Source of the DNA: Oegoconia quadripuncta
Taxonomy: Eukaryota; Arthropoda; Insecta; Lepidoptera; Autostichidae
Direction: 5' to 3'
Length of the DNA: 64,000 bases
Assembly (NCBI GenBank): GCA_949316235.1
Contig: OX438743.1
Coordinates: forward strand, 19,775,771-19,839,770
A model generated the notes under the pieces. The model saw nothing but the letters and a program-made list of their open reading frames with translations. It was not told the origin of the DNA and made no database searches. How positions within the stretch are numbered: position 1 is the stretch's first letter; each line of letters starts with the position of its first letter. Below are positions 34,951 through 45,288 of the stretch, piece after piece. The position numbers were made by a program, and so were the translations under genes.

Positions 34951-35224
34951 GAAAATAACAATGAGGGATTAATATAGATGTCATCTATTAACTCTGGAAG
35001 CGAATTAAAACTTAAATCCGAACCGGAATATGTCGCAGACTCGATACAAGCGAACGCTTTTAAACGGATACCGTTAATCTCCCTTCCAAAGACAGGTGCG
35101 GTTATGGCTTACATCTAAATATACGCGCGCTACCAAATTTATGGCAGAGACGATAATTTTGTTCAGTAAAGTTTGGGATTCGTGTGAATTTACATAATTC
35201 TTATATTTATTATAACCTAACCCC

Positions 35225-36262
35225 GACTTTTGTTTTTAAAAATGTTAATAGATACCCACACATCTCAACAAGTGGGCCTTAAGATTAACATGGACAAAAC
35301 GAAAATGATGGCGAACGCTCATGTCGTGCCCACACAAACGAGTTGGGAACTCCATTCTCGAAGTTGTAACCAGTATGTCTATTTAGGACATGAGATCCGA
35401 CTAGACAGGCCCAAGTTCGAGAGAGAGGCCAATCGATGAGTCAAACTTGGATAGACAGCGTTCGAGAAACTGTGCAACGTCTTCTTGTCCAAAATACTTG
35501 AAGACGAAAGTCTTTAATCAATGTATGTTACCGGTGTTCAGAATTCCTAAGGACTTCTTAATTTACATAGGTATTTTCGTGTTTGCTTCGAGTACCAGCA
35601 GTAGCAAGGTGTTACAATGGTACCACTGTTTATATAGTTTTAATTCGAGTTTGACAGTTAACTTTGGCATTCGGACTTTACGCTTCCAGCACTGTCGGGT
35701 CGGTTTTCGGTTTGGCTTGCACTAGTATTTCGGCGTAACAATATAATAAGTATTCATCCACATAAACACAACACTGTACACCCCCAAAAGTGAAGTGACG
35801 TGAAGACAGAAGTCTGGGGCCCCAATCTAACCATTAGGCCAAGGTACCTAGCTTCACATTCATATTTAGCGGTGGTATAGTGATTAGGTATTTTCCCTAG
35901 CTCCGTGTATCGCGGACGTAACAACCGGTAATGACTTATGGCACTGAAACGTGGTCTCTCACTATGGGCCTTATAAGAAAGTTCAAGGTCACGCAACGAG
36001 CTAAGGAGAGGGCTGGTTCACTACATGATCGAGTCAGGAATGGAGAGATCCGCAGGCGAACGAAGTGTAGTATAATGAATAACCACGCCTTATTTCGGTG
36101 TTTAATACCACAGAAGGTCACTGATATAACCCAGCTGATTAGCAAGTGTGTGGCAGTGGGTAGGGTCGAAGAACTGAGGACCGATGGGGCATTAAAGTGG
36201 AGACCACGCACAAGGTGGACGTACGACCTGATGAAGCTCGCGGGAAGACGCTAGATGCAGGC
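35225..36262 (+). pseudogene. RTE-like LINE C-terminal relic with an insertion
   Basis: First part (35230-35439): QVGLKINMDKTKMMAN and SRSCNQYVYLGHEIRLDRPKFE, the post-YADD region of RTE reverse transcriptases. After small frame breaks, AFEKLCNV and KTKVFNQCMLPV run to 35535. The frame resumes at 35930 with MTYGTETWSLTMGLIRKFKV, RNGEIRRRTK and KWRPRTRWTYDLMKLAGRR. The 388 bp between are foreign (next entry). Confidence 0.8.
35536..35923. mobile_element. 388-bp insertion in the RTE relic
   Basis: Flanked by ACCGGT on each side (35530-35535 and 35924-35929). Removing it plus one repeat restores CMLPV-MTYG. Inside, GGTGGTATAGTGATTAGGTA near 35871 and the minus-strand TTGGCCTAATGGTTAGATTGG near 35840 look like tRNA-type A boxes, so it may be a SINE, but no poly-A or family is recognised. 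Confidence 0.65.
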
Positions 36263-37020
36263 TGTACGGTCAACGTACATATGCTGCACTTTGGCCGGGC
36301 CAGCAACGCGCGTGTAACCCAAATTAGGTAAACGCGCTGACGCCGCGGCGCCTCGGCTCGGCTAGAAACAGCCTAAACCTCAGTTGTCTCAACCAACTCG
36401 AACAAGAACAACATTATTTAATTAATTAACATTTAACATTATTTTATACAACATTATTATTTAGTATTTACAAGTTTATTAAACATTATATTTTACATTT
36501 TAACAAACTATTATTTTCCTACATTTTGCCCAACCAAAAAGGCGGCTCGTGACACGGTCTTCGCGTTGCGGTCACGAGTTAGCGATCCGTACGACAAAGG
36601 CGGAAAACCCTTTGCCCTTACACACGCAGCTTCCAACTGGTTGCTCTGGAACTATCTAGTGAGATCAAATCAGGAATGAGGAAATCCATAGATTCAGCGA
36701 TATTGGTAGCCAAGCGGATTAATAAATTGAAGTAGCTGTGGGCAGGGCATAGCGCGTAGAACTGATGTTGCTCGAAGTCGCTGTCCATGGTCGATGTGGA
36801 CGTCTATGTAGAAGGCCAATGATAATCAACCATCCTCTCACTGGGAGAGGTTATGGGTCATAATCCACCACAGGAGCTCACTATGGATTAGTGTGTTTGT
36901 GTCAGTTTAGTGGTCACCTAACATACCGCTCCTGTAGACTACCGACTTGCCTTAGCTCCTTGAAATTGAAAACAACTGGAAACGACTGTGTAACGTGCCC
37001 CCAGAACTAAGGAAAGCCTC
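36263..37020 (+). other. AT-rich stretch and a second RTE relic
   Basis: 36410-36530 is very AT-rich. At about 36630-36890, decayed plus-strand phrases fit the RTE C-terminus: EIKSGMRKS, VAKRINKL, then LWAGHSA, followed by SRCPWSMW-like text. GC-rich text at 36285-36380 and 36540-36620 is unassigned. Confidence 0.45.
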
Positions 37021-37021
37021 G

Positions 37022-37366
37022 TTTTTTTTTTTATGCACGACGGTTTCGTACTTGACCTCAATTGACCTCAATCACACCTGATGTTAAGTGAAGACGAGGT
37101 CGAAGGTGGAAAGCGTACTGTCCCGGAAACCCCATCACAATTGGGACACTGGCTATCTTATCTCTGACAACCGGAACACAACAATGCTATTAACATTGCT
37201 GCTTGGCGGCAGATTTAGATAAGATGGTGGTAGCTAGCCAGACGGACATTTACAATGCCCTACCACCAACCAAACCGAGTACTTAAATATGTACCACGTT
37301 GGGGATCGAACCCGTGACCTCCGAATCGTAAACCCAATGTTGTTTACATTGAGCCACGGAGGCGGT
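37022..37366 (-). mobile_element. SINE-A, full length
   Basis: T-run to head CCGCCTCCGTGGCTCAATG. B box GGTTCGATCCC intact. A 10-base duplication (GACCTCAATTGACCTCAATC, about 37055-37075) lies in the tail. Confidence 0.92.
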
Positions 37367-37874
37367 TAAAATCGTGTAAAAAATCGTATAAAGTCGTATA
37401 AAAATAGTACTAAATCCATCCAATCCGTAATCCACCTAAAAGATTCACCGTGTCGTGTGATACATTACCTAAATTCGCTATTTCAAAGACTGCGCCACGG
37501 CTAATGATATTGAATAGTCTACAGGGCGTATTTCTAAATCGTCAAGATACACTTTTTCCTATTTTAAAGGTCGTGATTTTTGATATGGATAAAATAGCTG
37601 TCAATGATAAAATAAAAAGAAAACTCTAACAAATCGGTAGCTTGCTTTAAATATAATATAGATATTTAGTAATAAAACATAGACTATGATTAAAATTACC
37701 ACTGCGAATTTAATGGCGTCAGAGAATATAATTAGAACTCCTGTAACTAATTTCAAAAAGATCGATCAAAAACTTCTTTACATGAAAAATTTCACCGAGC
37801 GCAAATCACGACACAATAAACGTATTTTTGAAAAAATAAAGCAGCCATAATTTAGTATTGTAGGTTTTATAAGT
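37367..37874. other. Unassigned DNA
   Basis: No feature recognised. Confidence 0.5.
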
Positions 37875-38112
37875 GACGACCGATTGGTGTAGTGGATAGT
37901 GACCCTATCAGCGAAACCAACGGTTGCGGGTTCGAATCCCGCGAGGGGTAAATGTTTGTGTGATGAATACGAACATTTATTCCAGAGTCTTGGATGTTTA
38001 TATAAATATTTATGTATGTTTATCCGTTATCTCGTATCCATAGCACAAGCTTTGCTTAGTTTGGGACCAGATGATTGGTGTAAGTGTCCGAAATATTTAT
38101 TTATTTATTATT
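37875..38112 (+). mobile_element. SINE-B, full length
   Basis: Head GACCGATTGGTGTAGTGGAT, B box GGTTCGAATCCCGCG, CAGAGTCTTGGATG body, CATAGCACAAGCTTTGC block, and an ATTTATTTATT end. Confidence 0.93.
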
Positions 38113-38285
38113 TATAACTAAATACCTATATTAAAGCAAGCTACAGAATTGTTACAAAACATTTTTATTGCGATTATAACCTTACTCACTCTAACCTTCT
38201 ACAAAAATTCAGGAACTTTAAAATTATAAGAAGTTACACCACAAAAATTATGTATTTTTACAGGACTAATAACTCTTCTTTTATT

Positions 38286-38416
38286 GAAATGAAATGAAAT
38301 GAAAATCTTTATTCATGTAGGCAATACAATATGCACTTACGAACGTCATTTGTTTTTTAAACTACCACTAGCTCGGAACGCGACCACTACTGAGAAGAGC
38401 TAGCGAGCGATTGAGT
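38286..38416 (-). mobile_element. LINE 3' end with (GAAAT)n tail
   Basis: Minus strand: CTAGTGGTAGTTTAAAAAAC, then CCTACATGAATAAAGATTTTC and ATTTC units. It is a CR1-like 3' end of a family different from the one at 25400, and lies about 300 bp downstream of the receptor exon donor. Confidence 0.7.
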
Positions 38417-38713
38417 CTATAAATATAAAGATCCGAGTAGGTACGTCAGATTTATTAACCGTTTCATTTCAACTAGCAGGGGATAGACTAAGGATTAAGG
38501 AACTCAGAGTTTAAGCTTCTTTTCGGAACAAGCAAGCCAGTTTTGAAGTTTCCCTCAAGTCAAGGCCCTTTGATCGTATCGATTCTGATCCTTGAACCTC
38601 TAAATTTAACCCTGGACCACGTTCGTTCAGGTCAACAACCACACACATACGTATTGTATATTATCTATTTATTCTTGGTATATACATATAGTGCAATTAA
38701 GACTACAACTCAC

Positions 38714-39447
38714 CTAGAGTTAGACCTCTTCGACGAGTCGTGTTTCTTCCCACCTTGCAGATTCGGGAGGTCCTTCTGCCGTTTCTTCGTCTCCCGCCAT
38801 ATTCTGTAGTACAATATACACATCACTGTCACTGGCACATAGAAAGCCGCGATCGCTGTTCCAAACGTAATAAACTGGTTCGTCTCTATGAACTGGATGT
38901 AGCATTCGTGTGGCGGCACCTTCCGCTCGCCGTCTATATACGGCCACGCGTAGATCCACGGCGGCCACAACACCAAACTGAACCCCCACGCACTCCCTAT
39001 CATCACAGTCGCTCGCCTTGTAGTCCTCTTTGCCCTGTACGTTAAAGGTCGCGTCACACTAAAATACCTGTCGAAACTAATTATCAGTAAATTTAACACT
39101 GACGCGTTAGACGCTAAGTAGTCCAATGCGAGCCACGTATCACACACGTGCGGCCCCAAAGGCCAGTATCCATAAATCGTGAACATTGCATACAAAGGCA
39201 TTGATATTAAACCAACAGCGAAATCGGCGACGGCGAGTGAGAAGAGGAAGTAGTTGCTAATGGTCTGTAGTTGCTTGTCGATCTTGAAGCTGATCATGAC
39301 CATGGAGTTGCCAACGACGGTCAGGACCGAGAGGACGCTGGCGATGATGGCGATAACGATCTTCTGGGCGAGGCTGTAGGGGCTGGGCGGTAGGGTGGGG
39401 CCGAGCGCCAGGTCTGTGAGGTTGGTCTGGTTGGACACGATGAGCAT
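38714..39447 (-). CDS. Muscarinic acetylcholine receptor A-type, exon with TM1-TM5
   Basis: G-protein-coupled receptor of the plasma membrane that binds acetylcholine. The exon runs 39525-38714: acceptor TTGTTTGTTACAG before 39525, donor AG|GTGAGT after 38714 (phase 2). The first in-exon ATG is at 39447, but the frame is open to the acceptor (phase 0), so the true start may be upstream. From that Met: glycosylation sites N6 and N9, N47 in TM1, D75 in TM2, C102, the amine-binding D109 and Y110, DRY at 126-128, W154 in TM4, C182 in loop 2, and T194, T197, A201, P205 in TM5, which match the muscarinic pocket. It ends in loop 3 after [16 protein letters not shown] stop lies just past the donor, so splicing is needed. 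A-type is preferred over B-type by overall match from memory. Confidence 0.9.
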
Positions 39448-39589
39448 GCTGTCAACTCGGCAGGCACCCGCCCGCGCCTGCGCACGCTCCGCCGCGGCAC
39501 CGGCGCCGACCGAGCGCCACGCCGCCTGTAACAAACAACATCATACGTTAGAGTAGTAATTCATTCCAAGGGTTATGTATACACTTTAT

Positions 39590-39935
39590 CAAAAAGATCC
39601 CTAATATACGAAATCTTCCATTCAATAAATTTAAAGATACTATAAACCAGAAACTTATTAAGAAAGCATATTATAAAATATCAGACTATTTTAGATGATA
39701 ACCATCCCTGGATATAACCATCTCATTCGCATGCCAGGCATTTCACAATCAATAAAGAAATATAAAAACCTGAAATATAAATATTTTAAAATAGGAACCG
39801 CTCGTGTTTCTTGCATGTTCTTCTCGGGGGGGAAATTGCATTGAGAACAAGCAGTAGCTTGTAAAATAAAATTGACTACTTTAAGTGTAGCCTGCGTACC
39901 TATCTACGACATACAGCATTTTTGACTTTGATATG
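39590..39935 (+). mobile_element. LINE family L 3' fragment
   Basis: Encodes IPNIRNLPFNKFKDTINQKL, then IKKAYYKISDYFR, followed by a 3' UTR with CCATCCCTGGATATAACC, GTTTCTTGCATGTTCTTCTC and GAACAAGCAGTAGCTTGTAA, ending in GCATTTTTGACTTTGA. The inverted sister is at 62930-63475. It lies in the intron just upstream of the receptor exon. Confidence 0.85.
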
Positions 39936-40111
39936 TAAAGTAAAAACCAGTAAAGCGACAGTAAACCGGCGCTGAGCTCTTATAAGCTCAGCATATAGCT
40001 GAGTCGTTTCCCTTTCGCTGCTGCGACACGTATCTGAGTGTTCTGTTATTTTACTTGCCTAACAATTGTTGTATATGTGTCAAAGTGGCGAATAAACAGT
40101 TTATTTTTTAT

Positions 40112-40292
40112 ATAAATAAATATTTCGGACACTTACACCAATCATCTAGTCCCAAACTAAACAAAGCTTGTGCTATGGATACTAGATAACGATTCGTATT
40201 CATCATACAAACATTTAGCCGTCGCGGGATTCGAACCCGCAACCGTTGGTTTCGCTGATAGGGTCACTATCCACTACACCAATCGGTCGTCG
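40112..40292 (-). mobile_element. SINE-B, internally deleted
   Basis: Tail and head are present, with an intact B box, but the ATAAACATACATAAATATTT segment between GATAACG and ATTCGTATTCATC is lost (about 45 bp). Confidence 0.9.
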
Positions 40293-40665
40293 AGTTTCTT
40301 TCTTTCTTTCTTTCATATGTTAAAGGGGTTTAGTCTTTAACATAACTCCCCCGTTATCAAGATCTGAGGTGACATGTAACAACGAAATACCAAATAGATT
40401 ACCTTATACCTTCGTCACAGCTTTATTTTAGTACGACATAGAAAATGACAGGAAATTTTTGATTGGACGTTAGAAGCATTTCTGTGGAGACATATATAGT
40501 AATTCAAGTGGCCAAGCTTTTAGGAGTAACATCGATCTCTGACAGGGGAACAAGACACCCGTGACCCAATTCTGAACGTAAAACCGGCCAAGTGCGTGTG
40601 GGACGCATAGCAACTTAGGGTACCGCAGTATTTACTATGACTTAATTTCGACTTTTATAAAACAG

Positions 40666-41000
40666 CCGCCTCCGTGGCACAATGTAAACAACATTGGGTT
40701 TACGATTCGGAGATCGCGGATTCGATCCCCAGAGGGGTACATGTTTAAGTACTCGGTTCGGTTGGTGGTAGGGCATTTTAAATGTCAGCCTGGCTAGCTA
40801 CCACCATCTTATCTAAATCTGCCGCCAAGCAGCAATGTTAATGGCATTGTTGTGTTCCGGTTGTCAGAGATAAGATAGCCAGTCCCTCAAATGTGTTGGG
40901 GTTTCCGGGTTAGTACGCTTCCACCTTCGACCTCATCTTCACTTAACATCAGGTGTGATTGAGGTCAAGTGCGAACACGTCGTGCATAAATAAAAAAAAA
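40666..41000 (+). mobile_element. SINE-A, full length
   Basis: Head CCGCCTCCGTGGCACAATG, B box GGATTCGATCCCC with one change, GGTTGGTGGTAGGGCATTTT, tail and A-rich end TAAATAAAAAAAAA. Confidence 0.93.
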
Positions 41001-41199
41001 TCGTTTTATCAATAAATTCACTTAAATTTAGACCTGTAGTTTTCATAATTTTTATAGAGTTATAATTTAAGAAATAATATTATAATTTATAAAGTGCAGT
41101 GGTGAGTCAACAGTAACAAATAACAAATATAATGCTGAAAATCAGTAATAAGCAATATACACACTGAGCTATTGTACGGCTGTAGCACACACATAATGG

Positions 41200-41395
41200 A
41201 TAATAATAATAATAATAAATATTTATTATCTCACCACAAAGAAATAGGTACATTGATGAAATAGTAATGTTAGGTAAATACAAAACCAAAATTCCTTTGC
41301 GAGAGACTGGAGTCTGAAATATGTTCGAAACCTGTGCTACAGATCTCCAGGCTCTCACTCCCTTACTATTAGACATTACAACAAGAGCACTGGGA
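41200..41395 (-). mobile_element. Probable LINE 3' UTR with (ATT)n tail
   Basis: Minus strand GGTGAGATAATAAATATTT then ATT units. The 89-codon frame includes SKGVRAWRSVAQVSNIFQT, reminiscent of a LINE C-terminus, but too short to place. Confidence 0.4.
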
Positions 41396-41579
41396 ATACA
41401 TTATCTAAATAATGCAGTATGCTGCTTAAAGTCTAACTAAAATCTAACGACATACTCTAGTGTATCCCGATGTTACTTTTATGGATTGTTATAAAATATG
41501 TTTATCCAAATGTTTTGGAATTTATGGTGTGTGTGACTGGAGTTACAAATTAACGATTTGTCTATCTATCTATAAAAAC

Positions 41580-41912
41580 GTGTAGGATATCGTACTTGCC
41601 CGTCACAATATGCGGACTTAGAAGAGGGGTTTTTACCCGACTACTTGATAAAAAATTTACAAGGGCAAATACATGTTATCGACTTTTATTATTATATTAT
41701 CCGAGTGCGGGAGTGATCGATGCGAGTGCGGAGTCTCCCCACAGACAATGGATCACGTATTGTCTTGCCCCGCGTGTCCTGACAGCTGCACCTTTGACGA
41801 CCTCCTTAACGCCACAGAGAGTGCTGTTAGAGTGGCTAAGTTTTTGTCCAATAAAATTTGAAACTTGCCTCGACACGAAAAGAAGAAGATTATTATTATT
41901 AAGTTCTTTCTT
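41580..41912 (+). pseudogene. LINE C-terminus with zinc-knuckle-like motif
   Basis: The frame near 41715-41861 reads CECGVSPQTMDHVLSCPACP, then DSCTFDDLLNATESAVRVAKF and LSNKI with a stop. This C-x-C...H...C pattern with the ATxxAxxVAxF ending is a common end of arthropod non-LTR polyproteins. An AGAAGAAGATTATTATTATTA tail follows. Confidence 0.65.
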
Positions 41913-42316
41913 GCACACAAAAATAAAATACAAAGAACATTTAACATATAGATGATGAAGAGTACAAAGGCGGTCTTATCGCTGATAGCGATTTCTTCCA
42001 GACAACCTCAGTTAAAGAAGCTTTTTAATAGTTGGATAGTGCAAAGTAAAACGTGTTTAACTTTTAGTCATCAACTAGTAAAGCCTACTTAACTGTGATA
42101 GTATTCCTTTTAACTTCGTTATATATTCTACTGTCGTGAATTTTTTTACGTATCCAAAACCAAGGGCAAGGGGGAGTCAAACAAAATATTGCACTTTTAA
42201 GCTGAATATTTCTTAAAATGATTTCCGAATCAATAAACTATTCAAGATTACCTCTAAAAAAATTTAATGAACTATCCAACGACATCCCCACACGGTGGAA
42301 TACAAAAAAAAACGTA
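41913..42316. other. Unassigned DNA
   Basis: No feature recognised. Confidence 0.5.
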
Positions 42317-42549
42317 TAAATAAATAAATATTTGGTGCACTTACACCAACCATCTAGTCCCAAATTAAGCAAAGCTTGTACTATGGATACTAGATAACTG
42401 ATAAACATACATAAATATTTATAAAAACATCCATGACTCGGGAATAAATGTTCGTATTCATCATACAAATATTTACCCCTCGCGGGATTCGAACCCGCAA
42501 CCGTTGGTTTCACTGACAGGGTCACTATCAACTACATCAATCGGTCGTC
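42317..42549 (-). mobile_element. SINE-B, full length
   Basis: Minus strand from head GACCGATTGATGTAGTTGAT (one change in the A box) to the AAATATTTATTTATTT end. The B box is intact. Confidence 0.92.
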
Positions 42550-42636
42550 GGGGAGGTAATGTAAAAAATATTTTGATCAAAATTTTATTTTATTACTTTG
42601 TCGGCGTGATTAATATGTATATTCATGCCAAATCGA

Positions 42637-42983
42637 CCGCCTCCGTGGCTCAATGCAAACAACATTGGGTTTACGATTCGGAGGTCGCGGGTTCGATCCC
42701 CAGCGGGGTACATGTTTAAGTACTCGGTTTGGTTGGTGGTAGGGCATTTTAAATGTCCGCCTGGCTAGCTACCACCATCTTATCTAAATCTGCCGCCAAG
42801 CAGCAATGTTAATGACATTGTTGTGTTCCGGTCGTCAGAGATAAGATAGCCAGTCCCCCAAATGTATTGGGGTTTCCGGGTCAGTACGCTTCCACCTTCG
42901 ACCTCATCTTCACTTAACATCAGGTGTGATTGAGGTCAAGTACGAAACCGTCGTGCATAAAAAAAAATAAAAAAAAAAAAAAT
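42637..42983 (+). mobile_element. SINE-A, full length
   Basis: Head CCGCCTCCGTGGCTCAATG, intact B box, full body and a long A-rich end. One of the least diverged copies. Confidence 0.94.
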
Positions 42984-43124
42984 TACATTTTTCTAGTAAT
43001 AAGATCACAGGAGCTAAGGCGCGGACAAACTGACTGACGCACATGAAGAGTTTCTTCCTTAGTGACTACGGAACCTCAAAAAGTAAATAATTTTTAAAGT
43101 TAGACGTCTGGTGTAGTGTAATAA

Positions 43125-43223
43125 GTTGGGGTTTCCGGGTCAGTACGCTTCCACCTCCGGCCTCATTTTCACTTAACATCATGTGTGATTGAGGTCAAGT
43201 GCTAACCAGTTGTGCATTAAAAA
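43125..43223 (+). mobile_element. SINE-A tail fragment
   Basis: Starts at TTGGGGTTTCCGGGTCAGTA and runs to GTGCATTAAAAA. The head and middle are absent. Confidence 0.85.
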
Positions 43224-43417
43224 TCTGTTGACATCGCTACCCGACTCTATGTACAAGGGATTAGTGTTAGACCTCAATCACTCCTGATGTTAAGTGAAGA
43301 TAAAACCGAAGGTGAAAGCGCGCTCAGCCGGAACCCCAATCTTATTTGGGGGACTGGCTATCTTATCATTAACAGTCGGAACACAACAATGCAATCAACG
43401 TCGCTGATTTTAGATAA

Positions 43418-43663
43418 TAATAATAATAAATAAATAAATAAATATTTCGGACACATACACCAATCATCTAGTCCCAAACTAAGCAAAGCTTGTGCTATGG
43501 ATACTAGATAACGGATAAACATACATAAATATTTATATAAACATCCAAGACTCGGGAATAAATGTTCGTATTCATCATACAAACATTTACCCCTCGCGAG
43601 ATTCGAACCCGCAACCGTTGGTTTCGCTGATAGGGTGACTATCCACTACACCAATCGGTCGTC
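43418..43663 (-). mobile_element. SINE-B nested in SINE-A
   Basis: Full length, head GACCGATTGGTGTAGTGGAT, B box GGTTCGAATCTCG with one change. GATA on both sides may be a short target duplication. Confidence 0.88.
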
Positions 43664-43700
43664 AACCGATAAGGTGGTAGTGGCTGGCCAGGCGGACATC

Positions 43701-43838
43701 GAAACTCAAATTCAAAAAGTTTTATTTCGTAATTTATAAACATAAGAATTGAAAACTGATGGGTTGCTTTGAATAAGTATTTCTACAATTAATGATTACA
43801 CAATTAAAAAAAGAAAATAATAGAATGTCTATCGCCTT
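43701..43838 (-). mobile_element. LINE 3' fragment nested in SINE-A
   Basis: Minus strand ends CGAAATAAAACTTTTTGAATTTGAG, similar in style to the tail near 19595-19612. No coding part remains. Confidence 0.5.
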
Positions 43839-43945
43839 ATATAAATGCCAAACCAAGTACTGAACACATAACCCGCCGGGAAACGAACTCGCGACCTCCG
43901 TTTCGTAAACCTCATGTTTACATTGAACCATAAAAGCGGTTAAAA

Positions 43946-44264
43946 TGTCAGAACAAACACAAAAACCTAACCCCATCGGAGCAGGAACACTAAATAAAGC
44001 CAGTCCATGCGATCGTGTGACATCGTGGCCACACAAACAACTTGTTTGTTATATGATTGATAGCATATACCCAGGGCATAATGTTTTCACGCTATTGGTC
44101 TTTGCTTAACCAGCGTATTTGTTTATCTTGTCGCGATTTATATGTTCTCAGAGTAATAGATATAGTTCGATGGTACATTATGACTGTTAGGTTCGTACAC
44201 TCTGTTTCACTAGTCCATAAACTGTAAAGGGTTATTATTGACTAATAATCATCCAGCACTGATA
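43946..44264. other. Unassigned DNA
   Basis: No feature recognised. Confidence 0.5.
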
Positions 44265-44322
44265 TGGTTGGAACTCCATTCTCGAAGTTGCAGACGAATA
44301 CGTCTACCGAGGATATTGTATT
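44265..44322 (+). pseudogene. Tiny RTE-like LINE fragment
   Basis: TTGGAACTCCATTCTCGAAG encodes LELHSRSC, as in the RTE relic at 35345 (WELHSRSC). It runs directly into the microsatellite. Confidence 0.5.
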
Positions 44323-44505
44323 GTATTGCATTACATTGCATTGCATTATATTGTATTGTATTGTGTTGGTTGTGTTGTGTTGTGTTGTTGTGTTGTGTTT
44401 TGTTGTGTTGTGTTGTGTTGTGTTGTGTTGTGTTGTGTTGTGTTGTGTTGTGTTGTGTTGTGTTGTGTTGTGTTGTGTTGTGTTGTGTTGTATTGTATTG
44501 TACTT
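44315..44505. repeat. (TTGTG)n pentanucleotide array with variants
   Basis: TTGTA, TTGCA and TTACA units at both edges surround a purer TTGTG core (about 44400-44490). One TTGTT slip and a TTTT lie within. Confidence 0.92.
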
Positions 44506-45206
44506 AACTTCGCTATTTGAAATCAAATAGCCAATGCGACTGTACCAGGGTCAATGATAATGATGATGAACACTCTACAGAGCCTAATTCTAATACTCTT
44601 CTTTGATTCGTCGAACATCTCCTATTTTATATTGAAAATAGGAGATGATTCACCACTTGTTCATCATGGTGATGGAGTAGTCATAGGAAGATCATAGCTT
44701 GATTTTATACAGTAATATTATGAGTAGTTGCGTAGATGGGTTATTACGATGTGACTGGTGATGACGCATTTCAAAGGTATATGATGATGCATTCGGAAGA
44801 TAGAGAATAGCATAGCAAGTCGTTTAATTGATTTACATTTGCAAATAGACGAGGGAACCCTTTTGGATGCATCATTTATAAACTTTCGAACAAGTACAAA
44901 TTAGTTTGTGTTTAATTATACAGAATACAATACAGACGCTCTCAATGTTTTATCAAGTTATACGCTCAACTAAACGTGACACTGTATTGTACCCAAGTGT
45001 ATAAAGACGCGCAAATAGTCGCTTTAATGAACAAACAATGTACGAAACGCGAGCAAACGTAGTGTGTGAGGGAAACGAGAAATACAATATTATTTTCACC
45101 TTACCAGCTCGGAAAGGGACCATTCTTTGCTTTAAAAGAATGTGCAATACTTAGTTTTGCTCACCCTCTTTGTTTTTTGCACGACTTGACTTTCGAGATA
45201 GACGGT
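44506..45206. other. Unassigned, with one hairpin
   Basis: Contains the 13-bp perfect inverted repeat at 44616-44647 (CATCTCCTATTTT). Nothing else recognised. Confidence 0.5.
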
Positions 45207-45288
45207 CTTCCACCTTCGGCCTCATCTTCACTTAACATCAGGTGTGATTGAGGTCAAGTGCTAACCCCGATGTGCATAAAAAAAAAAC
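45207..45288 (+). mobile_element. SINE-A tail fragment
   Basis: CTTCCACCTTCGGCCTCATC to GATGTGCATAAAAAAAAAA. Confidence 0.85.

Larger units (their letters stand above)
43268..43945 (-). mobile_element. SINE-A split by two insertions
   Basis: Tail part 43268-43417; middle GATAAGGTGGTAGTGGCTGGCC to 43700; head part 43839-43945 (CCAAACCAAGTACTGAAC to the GCTTTTATGGTTCAATG head). A SINE-B (43418-43663) and a LINE 3' fragment (43701-43838) separate them. It is more diverged than other copies, consistent with being the oldest layer. Confidence 0.75.

Noticed and set aside
37875..37948. tRNA gene
   Set aside because: A and B boxes are present, but the same head is followed by the SINE body in every copy, and the cloverleaf is incomplete. 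The same holds for the heads of SINE-A, C and D.
38720..39045. Open frames overlapping the receptor exon (38720-38989 minus, 38740-39045 plus)
   Set aside because: Other-frame shadows of a GC-rich coding exon; no motifs of their own.
39526..39534. Start of the receptor at TTG 39534
   Set aside because: This codon lies in the intron before the CAG acceptor; the exon starts at 39525, and the first ATG is at 39447.
44238..44530. Cys/Val-rich and Asn/Thr/Gln-rich frames on both strands
   Set aside because: Translation of the TTGTG pentanucleotide array.
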